Below the pieces are notes generated by a model, which saw only the letters and a program-made list of their open reading frames with translations, made no database searches and was not told the DNA's origin. The translations under genes were made by a program, and so were the position numbers. This document shows positions 1 through 15,430 of a DNA stretch of 64,000 nucleotides, piece by piece; position 1 is the stretch's first letter; every line of letters starts with the position of its first letter. Source of the stretch: Hyphomicrobiales bacterium. GTDB lineage: Bacteria > Pseudomonadota > Alphaproteobacteria > Rhizobiales > Rhizobiaceae. The DNA lies in NCBI GenBank assembly GCA_900466875.1, contig UBNQ01000025.1, positions 124,001-188,000 of the forward strand, given 5' to 3'.

Positions 1-1294
1 CATGGGCGGCGAGGAAATTGACGCTGCGGCTGCGCCCGGATCTTTCAAAGATGTCCGATGATCCGGCAAGGCGAGTGGCGAGCGGGCCGATCATCCACTG
101 GTCGCCGCGCCAGTAACGGCGGATGTCGTCGCGGGCGCGGTCGTTCCATTCCAGGAAAGGGGCAGGGAAATTGCCGAGCTGGTAACCGCCGGGACCGATG
201 TCCCAGGGTTCGGCGATGAAAATGCGATCCTTCAGCAGGTCATCGGACAACATTGCCGTCAGGGTTTCGCCACTTGGGTCGAAACCGCCTGCCGTGCGGC
301 CGATCACCGGTGCGAGATCGAAGCGAAAACCGTCGACGCCGGCATGGCCAACGAAATGGCGCAGCGTATCGACGATCAGTTGTCGGACGATCGGATGATC
401 GGCAGCGACCGTGTTGCCGGTACCGGTGTCGTTGATCAGTTCGCTCGGGTTATCCGGCAGGTGGCGGTAATAGGTGAGGTTATCGAGGCCGCGCATCGAA
501 AGCGTTGCGCCGTAACGGTCGCTTTCGCCAGTGTGGTTGAAGACGAGATCGAGGATTGTGCCGATGCCGGCTTCATGCAGCTTGGCGACTGTCTCGCGAA
601 GCTCCGTCATGCCTCCGGGGCAGAGACGCGGATCGAGCGCCATGAAGGCGATCGGATTGTAGCCCCAGCCGTTGGTCAGCCCGAGCGGCGGCAGATGGCG
701 CTCGTCGATCCATGCTGTGATCGGCATCAGCTCGATCGCATCGACGCCGATCCCTTGCAGATGGGCGATGATGGCAGGGTGGGCGAGTGCCGCGACAGTG
801 CCGCGGATTTCTTCCGGTATATCGGGATGCAGGATGGTGAAGGGTTTCACCGCGATCTCGTAAACGAAGCCGCCGGCGGGCAGGAGCGGTGCGGCCCTGT
901 CCGCCTCGATGTCTTTCGTGACGATTGCCCGCGGCACGAGGTTGGCGGTATCCAGCCCGTGGGCGGCAAGGTCACGGTCCGCCAGAAACGGGCGGTCGAG
1001 TTCCTTCGCGTAAGGGTCGACCAGAAGCTTTGATGGATCGAACCATAACCCCTTGTCGGGGTCATAAGGTCCGTAGGCGCGGTAGCCGTAATGCTGGCCC
1101 AAGCCCAGGCCTTCGATCGAGACGCGATGGATGCCGTCGGTGCCGCGAAACATGCCGTGACGGGTGGCTTCGTTGCCGGTCTCAGTGTCGAACAGGCAGA
1201 GCTCGATTTTTTCTGCGGACGAGGACCAGATGGCGAAATCCACGCCGGTCGGTGTGAGGATGGCGCCGAGTTTTGTGCCTGTCGCTTGAGCCAT
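1..1294 (-). CDS. glgX: glycogen debranching enzyme GlgX (3' part missing)
   Basis: A GH13 debranching enzyme that cleaves alpha-1,6 branches from phosphorylase-trimmed glycogen. The reverse-strand reading opens with ATG at 1294 (MAQATGTKLGA...) and stays open for 431 codons to the window edge, so roughly the last third is missing. Visible: an N-terminal CBM48-like part (FAIWSSSAEKIELCLFD, YGYRAYGPYDPDKG), the barrel strand LDLVFNHTGESD, the nucleophile motif DGFRFDLA (Asp about residue 326) and the acid/base motif FIAEPWDIGPGGYQ; it ends in NFLAAH, which in the family continues as DGFTL. It lies downstream of pgm on the same strand, separated by 228 bp carrying a RIME-like repeat, so it may be transcribed with the glg operon or on its own. 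Confidence 0.95.
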   Translation of the reverse strand, partial: MAQATGTKLGAILTPTGVDFAIWSSSAEKIELCLFDTETGNEATRHGMFRGTDGIHRVSIEGLGLGQHYGYRAYGPYDPDKGLWFDPSKLLVDPYAKELDRPFLADRDLAAHGLDTANLVPRAIVTKDIEADRAAPLLPAGGFVYEIAVKPFTILHPDIPEEIRGTVAALAHPAIIAHLQGIGVDAIELMPITAWIDERHLPPLGLTNGWGYNPIAFMALDPRLCPGGMTELRETVAKLHEAGIGTILDLVFNHTGESDRYGATLSMRGLDNLTYYRHLPDNPSELINDTGTGNTVAADHPIVRQLIVDTLRHFVGHAGVDGFRFDLAPVIGRTAGGFDPSGETLTAMLSDDLLKDRIFIAEPWDIGPGGYQLGNFPAPFLEWNDRARDDIRRYWRGDQWMIGPLATRLAGSSDIFERSGRSRSVNFLAAH

Positions 1295-1350
1295 GCAGAT
1301 CGGGTCCCTGTCGCATCCGGTTCAGTTCATCAGCGTCTGTGTGTGCGAGG

Positions 1351-1480
1351 CCCCTCATCCGGCTGTCGCCACCTTCTCCCCGTGCACGGGGAGAAGGGAC
1401 GTGTTGCGAGGTTTCCGTTTTCCTCCAACGTCGAGTGGGGTACGTCCCCTCTCCCCGTCTACGGGGAGAGGGTGAGGGGC
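1351..1480. repeat. RIME-like palindromic intergenic repeat
   Basis: Two hairpins sit between pgm and glgX: 1372-1397 (arms ccttctccccgtg / cacggggagaagg) and 1448-1471 (cctctccccgt / acggggagagg). Outer arms cccctca (1351-1357) and tgagggg (1473-1479) bracket the whole. This layout and the motif ctccccg...cggggag match the RIME family of intergenic mosaic elements in rhizobia and agrobacteria. No open reading frame or transposase is attached. The hairpins may act as an mRNA-stabilising or attenuating element between the two genes. Family assignment is from memory of the motif. Confidence 0.75.
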
Positions 1481-1522
1481 TGGCTTTTCACTCGATGAGC
1501 GGATCGCAAACTCACTGCAAGA

Positions 1523-4610
<3,088 letters not shown>

Positions 4611-4611
<1 letters not shown>

Positions 4612-5876
4612 CACAAATCCAACTTGTCGATCATGTTCTGGGTGATCAGGCAGATCCCGCTTTCGGTGCGACGGAATCGCTTCGCATCGAGTTCCGGATC
4701 CTCGCCGACGATCAACCCTTCAGGGATTGTGACGCCATGATCGATGACGACATCGCGAAGCTGGGCGCGGCGGCCGATCCTCACATTCGGCAGCACGACA
4801 GCGCCTTCGAGCTTGGAATAGGAATTGGCGCGCACGCCGGTAAAGAGCAGGCTCTTATTGAGCGACGAGCCGGAGATGATGCAATCGCCGGAGATGACCG
4901 ACGAGGTTGCCGAGCCGCGGCGTTTTTCGTCGTCATGGACGAATTTCGCCGGTGCGGTGATTTCCGCATAGGTCCAGATCGGCCAGGACTTGTCGTAGAG
5001 GTCGAGGCCCGGGACGATCTCGGTCAGGTCGATATTGGCCTGCCAATAGGCGTCGATCGTGCCGGCATCGCGCCAGTAGGGCTCGCGTTCGTAGTCGGAG
5101 CGGACGCAGCTGTCGGCGAAACGGTGAGCCACCGCCTTACCGTGCTCGACGATGTAGGGGATGATGTCCTTGCCGAAGTCACGGCTGGAGCTCGTGATTT
5201 CAGCGTCACGCTTCAGCGCGTCGATCAGGAATTTGGTGTGGAAGACGTAGATGCCCATTGAGGCGAGGGCGAAATTCGGATTGCCGGGAATGCCCGGCGG
5301 ATCGGCCGGCTTTTCGACGAAATCGATGATCTCGTCCTTCTCGTTGACATGCATGACGCCGAAACCGGTTGCTTCCATGCGCGGCACTTCCAGGCAACCG
5401 ACGGTGACGTCGGCGCCGGAATTGACGTGCTGCTGCAGCATCAGTTCGTAGTCCATCTTGTAGACATGGTCGCCGGCGAGGATGACCATGTATTCGGGCG
5501 CGTAACCCTCGATGATGTCGATGTTCTGGTAGACGGCGTCGGCCGTGCCTTCGTACCATTGCGTCTCGGAAACGCGTTGGGAGGCGGGCAGGATGTCGAA
5601 GCTCTCGTTGCGCTCGGGGCGAAAGAAGTTCCAGCCGCGCTGCATGTGGCGGATCAGCGAATGCGCCTTGTATTGGGTGGCGACACCGATGCGGCGAATG
5701 CCGGAATTCAGCGCGTTGGAGAGGGCGAAATCGATGATGCGGGCCTTGCCGCCGAAATAGACGGCGGGTTTGGCGCGTCGGTCGGTCAGTTCCTTGAGGC
5801 GGCTGCCGCGGCCACCGGCCAGAACATAGGCCATGGCGTCGCGCGACAGAGGCTGGATGCGTTGCTTGTCGTTCAT
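4611..5876 (-). CDS. glgC: glucose-1-phosphate adenylyltransferase (ADP-glucose pyrophosphorylase)
   Basis: Makes ADP-glucose from ATP and glucose 1-phosphate, the committed step of bacterial glycogen synthesis. 421 residues. Visible: [27 protein letters not shown] (nucleotide-binding loop with allosteric Arg/Lys), the sugar-phosphate loop around [15 protein letters not shown], and a C-terminal left-handed beta-helix with hexapeptide-like repeats ([38 protein letters not shown]). The reading frame stays open upstream, but ATG 5876 (MNDKQRI...) matches the family start and follows a ggagggaga ribosome site inside the 14-nt gap after glgB. Rhizobial enzymes of this type are usually fructose-6-phosphate activated; that is family knowledge, not visible here. 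Confidence 0.97.
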
Positions 5877-5890
5877 GGGTTCTCCCTCCC

Positions 5891-8106
<2,216 letters not shown>

Positions 8107-8107
<1 letters not shown>

Positions 8108-10569
8108 CAGGCTCTCCAGATTTCCGACGCGTACTGGCGGATTGTGCGGTCCGAAGAGAACCAGCCCATCCGGGCGGTATTGCGAATTGTCTTTGAATAC
8201 CAGGATTTAGGGTCTGTCCAGATTTGGTCAACCGTACGCTGTGCCGCAGCATAGGCATCGAAGTCTGCGGCGACCATGAACCAGTCATGGTTATAGATGC
8301 CATCGATCAGTTCCTGGAAACGCGATCGGTCGTCCGGCGAGAAGACGCCGGAAGCAATCGCGTTCAAAGCCTGGGCCAGTTCCGGCGACTGCTCGATCAA
8401 TGCGCGGGGATTGTGCCCGTCCGAGCGGACCTTCGCCACTTCGTCGGCGGTCAGGCCGAAGATGACGATATTTTCGTCGCCGACATGTTCGCGCATCTCG
8501 ACGTTCGCACCGTCGAGCGTGCCGATCGTCAGCGCGCCGTTCAGGCCGAACTTCATGTTTCCGGTGCCGGATGCTTCCATGCCGGCAGTGGAGATCTGCT
8601 CCGACAGGTCGGCGGCGGGAACGATGGTTTCCGCCAACGAGACATTGTAGTTCGGCACGAAGACGATTTTCAGCAGGCCGCGGACCGACGGGTCGTTGTT
8701 GATGACACGGGCGACGTCGTTGGCCAGCTTGATGATCAGCTTGGCGTTGTGATAGCTCGGCGCCGCCTTGCCGGCAAAGAGTTTTACCCGCGGCACCCAG
8801 TCCAGTTCGGGATGCGAACGGATCTGATCGTAGAGGGCGACAGCTTCGACGATGTTGAGCAGCTGGCGCTTGTATTCGTGGATGCGCTTGATCTGGATGT
8901 CGAACAAGGCGGACGGATCGAGCCTGATACCCATGCGGCTGCCGACGAGATTGGTAAGCGCGATTTTGTTCGTCCGTTTCACCGCCGCGAACTTCTCCTG
9001 GAAGCTTGCGTCGTCGGCAAACTTGTCCAGTTCCACCAGCGCTTCGGTATCGTCGAGGAACTTGTCGCCGATCGCATCGCGGATGAGCGAGGTGAGGCCC
9101 GGATTGCACTGCATCAGCCAGCGGCGGGGTGTGATGCCATTGGTCTTGTTGTTGATGCGGGTCGGATAAAGCGTGTGCAGGTCGGCAAATACCGTGACCT
9201 TCATCAGGTCGGTATGCAGGGCAGAGACGCCGTTGATCGAATGGGAGCCGACAAAGGCAAGGTTGCCCATGCGCACCCGCCGCTCACCGCCTTCATCGAT
9301 CAGCGAGATCGAGCGGACCTGCGTATCGGAAAAACGTTTCTCCTTACGCGCTTCGACCAGGATTTTCGCGTTGATCGCATAGACGATCTGCATGTGACGC
9401 GGCAGAAGGCGCTCGAAGAGCGGCACCGGCCAGGTTTCCAGCGCTTCGGGCAGAAGCGTATGGTTGGTATAGGAGAAGGTCTGGCGGACGATCTCCCATG
9501 ACACGTCGAAATCCATGCCGTGGATGTCGACGAGCAGGCGCATCAGTTCGCCGATCGAAACGGCCGGATGCGTGTCGTTCAACTGGATCGCGACCTTCTC
9601 GTGAAGGTTGGTGAAATCCGGATATTGCTGTAGGTGGCGGCGCAGAATGTCCTGCAGGGATGCCGACGAGAAGAAGAATTCCTGACGCAGGCGCAGTTCC
9701 TGACCGGCCGGATTGGCGTCGGCCGGATAAAGGACGCGGGTGAGGGATTCCGCCTTGTTGCTTTCACGCAGGGCACCGATATGGTCGCCGGCATTGAAGG
9801 CATCGAGCAGGATCGGGTCGATCGGCTGGGCTGACCAGAGGCGCAGCGTGTTGACGCGATTGCCGCGCCAGCCGACGATCGGCGTGTCATAGGCCATGGC
9901 GATGACACGTTCGGCCGGCTTCCAGACATAACGCGGGGTATCTTCGTACCCCCCAACGGTATCCACCGAGCCGCCGAAGCCGATCTCGTAGGAGCTTTCG
10001 CGGCGCTCGAACTCCCAGGGGTTGCCGTGGGCAAGCCAGGTTTCCGGCAGTTCAACCTGCCAGCCGTCTGCCATCTGCTGGCGGAACAAGCCGTGGATAT
10101 AACGAATGCCGTAGCCGTAGGCCGGGATATCGACGGTTGCCATCGATTCCATGAAACAGGCGGCGAGGCGGCCGAGGCCACCGTTGCCGAGTGCCGCATC
10201 TGGCTCGAGGCCGGCGATAACCGATACATCGACGCCGAGCGACGACAGGGCATCGCGAATTTCCTGCATCAGTCCGAGATTGCTGACCGCATCGCGCATC
10301 AGACGGCCGATCAGGAATTCCAGCGATAGGTAATAGACCCGCTTCTGGTTGGTTCGGTAAGCTTGGCGGGTGCTTTCCATCCACCGGTCGATGATCCTGT
10401 CCCGGACGACCAGGATGGTGGCTGTCAGCCAGTCATGAGGCTTGGCCACCTTGGCATCCTTGCCGATGCGGTAGGTGAGGCGCTCGATGATCTCTTCCGC
10501 CATGATTTCGGGGCGGGAGCTGCGCGGAGACGGATAGGGGATGTCGACGTGGGGTGTGCTGTTGTTCAT
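8107..10569 (-). CDS. glgP: glycogen phosphorylase
   Basis: A GT35 phosphorylase that releases glucose 1-phosphate from the non-reducing ends of glycogen. 820 residues, the usual length. The N-terminal region has KRVYYLSLEFLIGRL; the pyridoxal-phosphate lysine lies in EASGTGNMKFGLNGALTIGTLDGANVE, a diagnostic motif. It is the first gene of the operon, so the degradative enzyme is transcribed ahead of the synthetic enzymes. The start ATG at 10569 (MNNSTPHVD...) follows an upstream region of about 160 bp free of genes that should hold the operon promoter. Confidence 0.97.
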
Positions 10570-10728
10570 ATAGTCGCCAATTGTTCTCGGTTGAGCGGGT
10601 GGAGGAATGTCCGATTCAGTCGATATGGCAGAATGTTACCGCCACAGTTATGCACCGATGTGAAGGCCTTGCAACGGCGGAATTAAAGATGGTCGCCGGA
10701 GTGTAAGCGGTTGATTTCCACAAGATGC
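10570..10728 (-). promoter_or_regulatory. leader/promoter region of the glg operon
   Basis: A gene-free stretch between the glgP start and the terminator of the preceding gene. It should contain the operon promoter, but I could not identify convincing -35/-10 hexamers or an operator. Confidence 0.4.
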
Positions 10729-10760
10729 GTAAAAGCCCCGCGGATGGCGGGGCTTTTACG
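10729..10760 (-). terminator. Rho-independent terminator of the TadG-like gene
   Basis: A GC-rich hairpin, gtaaaagccccgc / gcggggcttttac, with a 5-nt loop and A/T runs on both flanks. It sits about 40 nt past the stop of the TadG-like gene and 160 nt before glgP. Its symmetry would let it work in both directions. Confidence 0.8.
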
Positions 10761-10799
10761 GAGATCAGAAAAGCCAAAGTGGCCGTGTCTCGTCGCTCG

Positions 10800-11969
10800 T
10801 TATTGGGTCAGCAATGTCTTGCTCGCGCTTGCTTCTTCGCCGATCGCCTGGAATGCTGCAAGTAAGTCGTCCATGCTTTCTGCCTTGAAGTAATATTCGC
10901 TGCCGCTGGCGCATTTTGTCAGAAGTTGCTGGCCTCTTGTCGGGGCCATAAACGCGATTGAGTAGATTTTCATGCCAGCTGATTTGGCCGAATCGCAGAC
11001 TGTTTCCGTGTAGCTGTCCGAAAGCGTGCTATTGTTCGCACCATCGGTCATGAAGACGATGTATTTCGTTAGCTTTGAGTTTCCGGCATCACTCTGAATC
11101 TTGCTTTCGGAACCTTTACCAGTTGTGATGAGGTTGTCGTAGGCGCGTTTCATCGGCGCGTAGGACTCGGTACCACCACCAGCAGACATGGTGTTGATGA
11201 CTTCGGTTCTTGTTTTCTTCGTGCCCCAATCGAAATTATTAGAGTCCTGAATTGAGCTGCTCCACGAGATAGCGTTGGTGCGAACATATTTCGACTTGGG
11301 ATCCGCTTTATCCAACTGGTCGAGGAGGAGATTGCCTGCAGTCTTAAGCGCCTCTATCTTCTTGACATAGCATGGCTTTAGCGTGCCGATATATGATCCG
11401 TTGTCGTTGTATTGGGCACAACTCGTCGTCGGCGTTATCTTTTCACTCGTATTCGCAAGCATGGACCCGGACTCATCCAGCACAAGTGTCATCGATAGAG
11501 CACTTTTCGCTTGGCTGATGCCACTCGTGGTCGAGCTGCTGGTGCTGATTGGTGTAGAATATTTGCCGAAAACCGACATCAGTGGTGTCAGCGAGAGCGT
11601 GTAGGCGGAAGCTACTTTGATGTCGTAGCGCTTGCCGTCGGAGTTCGTCGTTGTCGTGATCGTAGCGACGGTAGATTTGGCAATGTCATCCGCGACACTT
11701 CCTGACACCGAATTTGCCATTTGGCCTTTGACGAAATTTACGGCTAGTTTTCTAGCATCCTCTTCGGTAGCTGATGGATCCTGAGCCATATAAGTTGCAA
11801 CGGCCAACGCAGCTGCGTCGGTAGCCTCTTGAAGGCCACGCTTCGACAACATCATGTTCGACACGTCGATTGCTAGGCCTCCGGCACCAATGAGAACCGG
11901 CAGCATGATTGCCGTCATGATTCCGAAATTACCGCCGCGGTCGTCTGCAAAATGCTTGAAAATGGCCAT
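10800..11969 (-). CDS. TadG-like membrane-anchored protein with von Willebrand factor A domain
   Basis: 389 residues. The N-terminus (FKHFADDRGGNFGIMTAIMLPVLIGAGGLAIDVSNMM) is the TadE/TadG pilus-assembly signature: a short cytoplasmic part, one hydrophobic segment, then an alpha-helical stretch (KRGLQEATDAAALAVATYMAQ). From about residue 160 a vWFA domain follows with a MIDAS-type motif DESGSM and later MTDGANNS. Such proteins are exported, anchored by the N-terminal helix, and implicated in Flp/Tad pilus or adhesion functions. No other tad/cpa genes are nearby, so it is an orphan. It is rich in Ser/Thr/Lys and lower in GC than its neighbours, which could mean transfer or just an exposed low-complexity protein. 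Confidence 0.8.
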   Translation of the reverse strand: MAIFKHFADDRGGNFGIMTAIMLPVLIGAGGLAIDVSNMMLSKRGLQEATDAAALAVATYMAQDPSATEEDARKLAVNFVKGQMANSVSGSVADDIAKSTVATITTTTNSDGKRYDIKVASAYTLSLTPLMSVFGKYSTPISTSSSTTSGISQAKSALSMTLVLDESGSMLANTSEKITPTTSCAQYNDNGSYIGTLKPCYVKKIEALKTAGNLLLDQLDKADPKSKYVRTNAISWSSSIQDSNNFDWGTKKTRTEVINTMSAGGGTESYAPMKRAYDNLITTGKGSESKIQSDAGNSKLTKYIVFMTDGANNSTLSDSYTETVCDSAKSAGMKIYSIAFMAPTRGQQLLTKCASGSEYYFKAESMDDLLAAFQAIGEEASASKTLLTQ

Positions 11970-12102
11970 GATGGTCGCCGTCCCCGATTACGGCCCACAT
12001 ATTTGGCCGTTCTAATGGACTATTGCCCTAAAAGCTCTGGATGATGACTTAATCAAAAGGCTCGAATTTTAGCGATCGGCCAAAATCAGCGTCAAAACGG
12101 GT

Positions 12103-12981
12103 CTACTTGACCGGAATCACGTCAACCGCCTGATCGGCCTTTTGATTTCCGTAACCTTTGAGCACCCCGATGACCGGGGCGACGTCGGAATAGTCGCGGC
12201 CGTAACCGACGACGATATGGTCGCTGCCGGCCGTCATGTCATTGGTGGGGTCGAATTCGACGTAACCCAGGGCATCGCCGCACCAGATGCGCACCCAGGC
12301 ATGCATGGCGTCGGCGCCTTCCAGCCGTTCCTTGCCCGGTGGCGGGAGTGTGCGCAGGAAACCGGAGACGTAACCTGCCGGAATGCCGAGGCTTCGAAGC
12401 GCCACGATCATCACATGGGAAAAATCCTGGCAGACGCCGCGTTTCAGCTTGAAGGCTTCCTTCGGCGTCGTTTCGACCGTCGTCGCCTCGGCATCGTATT
12501 TGAAGTCCCTGTGGACCCGGGTGCAGAGGGCGGCCGCGATCTCGCGCACCGTCTGACCCGGCTTCACGGCTTCACGTGCATAGGCGGCTATCGACGGCTC
12601 TTCGGGCAGTCTCGGGCTTGCGCCAGTCAGGTGGTGGGGTGAGGATGGATCGACCGACCAGACATCGGCCAGTTCCTTGCGCAGCACGTCGAGCGGCGGT
12701 GACAGATCCGCCGTCATCGTCGGGGCTTCGACCATGACGCGGGCCTGCATGCGGATATCCAGCCGGTCGTGTGGGGCACGAACAAGAACCGATGTCGCCT
12801 GCTGTCCGAAGAAATCGATGAAGGTTACCCTTTCATCCGTTGTCGGCGAGACGGTGACCGAACCTGCGATCAGGCGCTGGCGATCGGGAAGCGAGAGCGG
12901 CAGGAGCCGGATTACGTGACGGGCACCGGACGCGGGCACATCATAGGCGTAGCCCATGTGGAGAGAGAGGTCGTAGAGCAT
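12103..12981 (-). CDS. transglutaminase-like cysteine protease-fold protein (292 aa)
   Basis: A bacterial transglutaminase-superfamily protein. An N-terminal beta domain (MLYDLSLHMGYAYDVPASG..., Bact_transglu_N type) precedes a papain-fold core with the full triad: Cys184 in KRGVCQDFSHV, His227 in DAMHAWVRIW, Asp244 in VEFDPTND. Substrate unknown; the family includes proteases, amidases and cross-linking enzymes. The start is ATG 12981, preceded by gggagg; an upstream in-frame extension lacks a better site. It is the last gene of a three-gene operon, 22 nt behind the ATP-grasp/alpha-E gene, and both partners are typical of this gene family. Confidence 0.88.
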   Translation of the reverse strand: MLYDLSLHMGYAYDVPASGARHVIRLLPLSLPDRQRLIAGSVTVSPTTDERVTFIDFFGQQATSVLVRAPHDRLDIRMQARVMVEAPTMTADLSPPLDVLRKELADVWSVDPSSPHHLTGASPRLPEEPSIAAYAREAVKPGQTVREIAAALCTRVHRDFKYDAEATTVETTPKEAFKLKRGVCQDFSHVMIVALRSLGIPAGYVSGFLRTLPPPGKERLEGADAMHAWVRIWCGDALGYVEFDPTNDMTAGSDHIVVGYGRDYSDVAPVIGVLKGYGNQKADQAVDVIPVK

Positions 12982-13003
12982 CAAGTCGTTCCTCCCTTTC
13001 AAA

Positions 13004-15394
13004 TCAGCTGCAATAGGTCCGGCCAAGAAGGTCGGACAGGTTTTCCAGATCCGTTTCCAGCCTGCGATAGACGTCTTCGCTCATCGTTTCCGGCGTCATC
13101 ACCGCAAGCCCGGAATGCAGCCGCATCGCCTCCCGGTAGAAGGGCGACATCTGGCCGTTATCGAAGGCGTTGGGCAGTTTTTCCACCTCGGTGCGAATCT
13201 CGTTCAGCTGGAACAGGATCGAGCGCGGGTTGAGCGGATCGAGCGCCAGCAGGTCATTGACCGTCAGGCGTGCCGTGTTGACGCTGTAGCGGCGGCGGTG
13301 GGTCATGACGCTGTCGCCGATCTCGAGCATCATGTCGAGCGAGCCGTCGGGCGCATCCGGTCCGGAAAGATGGGCGAGCAGCCGCGTCATGTGCAGGCCG
13401 CGTTCCAGATGGCGGCCGATCGACAGAAAACGCCAGCCGGTGAAACGGTACATGTTTTCATGCACGAGACCGGCAAAACCTGCGAGCTTGCGCAAAAGGA
13501 TGGTTGCGGCATGCGCGGCATCGTCGCCCGGCTGGGCCGCTTCGTGGAAACGCTTGGCGGTCTTTGCGAGGTCTGTCAGCGCCAGCCAGCCATCGGGTGA
13601 AAACCGGTCGCGGATGTTGCTGGCGGAATAGATGGCGCTGTTGATGTTCTGAAGCAGTGGTTCGGGCACGGCTTTGCCCATGTCCATATCGATCGACTTC
13701 AGGTAACGGGCCACATCCGCAAGCAGGGGCGCATTCGGGTCGGCGGATTCCGCGTAGCGCAGATGCCAGGAGCGCAGGATGCGCAAAGCGCCTTCGGCCC
13801 GCTCGATATAACGGCCGAGCCAGTAGAGATTGTCGGCGGCGCGGCTCGGCAGCGAGCCCGGCATGTTGCGGGTAAAGCTTTCTTCGGGCGGCAGCAGGGT
13901 CGATTTCGAGACCGGCTTATCGGAAACGATCCAGACATCGGCGGCCGCACCGCCGGATTGCATGGCGATCGCGGCAACATCGTCACCGGTGCCGATGCGG
14001 GCAAAACCGCCGGGCATGATTTCCCAGCCGTTTTCGGTACGGGCGGCAAAGACGCGCAGCGACATTGGTCGCGGCGTCAGTTTGCCGTCGATCCATGCAG
14101 GGGTCGTCGACAGTGTGACGACTTCCTGTCCGACAAGCTTTGCCCCTTCGCTCGCAAGCCAGTCGCCGACCGTGTCCTTTGCGGTTTCGCGAAGCGACGA
14201 ACCGAGCACGGACTGGCTGTTGTCGTCGAAGAAGGGCAGGCGGGAATAGGCGGGGCCGATGACCATGCGCTCGATATTCTTGGCCACATGCTCGCGCTCG
14301 GACGGCTGGCCGCACCACCAGGTGGCGATCGAAGGCAGGAGCGGATCTTCGCCCAGCAGGTGGCGACAGATGGTCGGCGCGAAGGCGAGCAGCGCGCGGG
14401 TTTCCAGAATGCCGGAGCCGAGCGCATTGACCAGCGTGAGCGAGCCGGAGCGCAGCGCCTGCACCATGCCCGGCGTGCCGATATGCGAATTCTGGTCGAG
14501 TTCCAGCGGGTCGGCATAGGAGGCATCGAGGCGGCGCCAGAGTACGCCGATCGGCTTGAGCCCCGCCACGGTGCGGACCATGACGCGGTTGTTGACCACC
14601 GTCAGGTCTTCGCCTTCGAGCAGCATGAAGCCGAGATAACGGGCGATATAGGCGTGTTCGAAATAGGTCTCGTTGGCCGGGCCGGGCGAGAGGACGGCGA
14701 TCCGGTCATCCGGATGCTGCTTGCGGGACTGCAGCGCATCGCGGAAGGCGCCGAAGAAGGAGGCGAGGCGATGGACGTGGGTTTCGCCGTAGATATCGGA
14801 GAAGGCTCGGGTGGTGGCGACGCGGTTTTCCAGTGCGAAGCCTGCGCCCGAAGGGGCCTGGGTGCGGTCGGCCAGAACCCACCAGTTGCCGTCAGGTCCA
14901 CGGCCGATCTCGAAGGAGCAGAAATGCAGGTAATGGCCGCCGACCGGCTTTACGCCGACCAACGGGCGCAGGAATTCAGGATTGGCAGCGATCAGTTGCG
15001 GCGGCAGAAAACCTTCTTGCACCAGCCGGTTTTCGCCATAGATGTCGGCAATCATCGCCTCGAGCAGGTCGGCGCGCTGCTGCAGACCGCGGGAAATGCC
15101 CTGCCACTCGTCTTCCTTGATCAGGACCGGGATATGAGACAAAGGCCAGCCGCGCTCGCCTGTGCCGCCGGGACCTGAGCCGCCATAGGTGCGATAGAAG
15201 ACGCCGGCATCGCGCAGATAACGGTCGGCGCGGGCAAAACGCTCGTGGAGATCGCCTTCCGACAGGCGGCTCAGATGCGCGATGAGGTTCTGCCAGACGG
15301 GCTTGATCTCGCCGCTGGCATCGAGCATCTCGTCGGCGATGCCCGGCAATGCGGCATAGCCGAGGATCGGATCGTTCTCGATCTCCTCATCCAT
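13004..15394 (-). CDS. circularly permuted ATP-grasp / alpha-E fusion protein
   Basis: About 796 residues. The N-terminal two thirds is a circularly permuted ATP-grasp type 2 domain (former DUF404/DUF407), e.g. RTYGGSGPGGTGERGWPLSHIPVLI, DIYGENRLVQEGFLPPQLI, EIGRGPDGNWWVLADRTQAPSGAGFALENR and PTICRHLLGEDPLLPSIATWWCGQ. The C-terminal third is an alpha-helical alpha-E domain (DUF403), beginning near NLYWLGRYIERAEGALRIL and containing VHENMYRFTGWRFLSIGRHLERGLHM. ATP-grasp enzymes ligate a carboxylate to an amine via an acyl phosphate, so a peptide- or amide-ligase role is expected; the substrate is unknown. ATG 15394 is my choice; a TTG at 15424 behind aggag is a real alternative giving 806 residues. 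It lies directly downstream of the DUF2126 transglutaminase. Confidence 0.88.
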   Translation of the reverse strand: MDEEIENDPILGYAALPGIADEMLDASGEIKPVWQNLIAHLSRLSEGDLHERFARADRYLRDAGVFYRTYGGSGPGGTGERGWPLSHIPVLIKEDEWQGISRGLQQRADLLEAMIADIYGENRLVQEGFLPPQLIAANPEFLRPLVGVKPVGGHYLHFCSFEIGRGPDGNWWVLADRTQAPSGAGFALENRVATTRAFSDIYGETHVHRLASFFGAFRDALQSRKQHPDDRIAVLSPGPANETYFEHAYIARYLGFMLLEGEDLTVVNNRVMVRTVAGLKPIGVLWRRLDASYADPLELDQNSHIGTPGMVQALRSGSLTLVNALGSGILETRALLAFAPTICRHLLGEDPLLPSIATWWCGQPSEREHVAKNIERMVIGPAYSRLPFFDDNSQSVLGSSLRETAKDTVGDWLASEGAKLVGQEVVTLSTTPAWIDGKLTPRPMSLRVFAARTENGWEIMPGGFARIGTGDDVAAIAMQSGGAAADVWIVSDKPVSKSTLLPPEESFTRNMPGSLPSRAADNLYWLGRYIERAEGALRILRSWHLRYAESADPNAPLLADVARYLKSIDMDMGKAVPEPLLQNINSAIYSASNIRDRFSPDGWLALTDLAKTAKRFHEAAQPGDDAAHAATILLRKLAGFAGLVHENMYRFTGWRFLSIGRHLERGLHMTRLLAHLSGPDAPDGSLDMMLEIGDSVMTHRRRYSVNTARLTVNDLLALDPLNPRSILFQLNEIRTEVEKLPNAFDNGQMSPFYREAMRLHSGLAVMTPETMSEDVYRRLETDLENLSDLLGRTYCS

Positions 15395-15430
15395 GCGTCG
15401 TTCGCTTGCCGTGCCTGTCGTCAATTCGCG

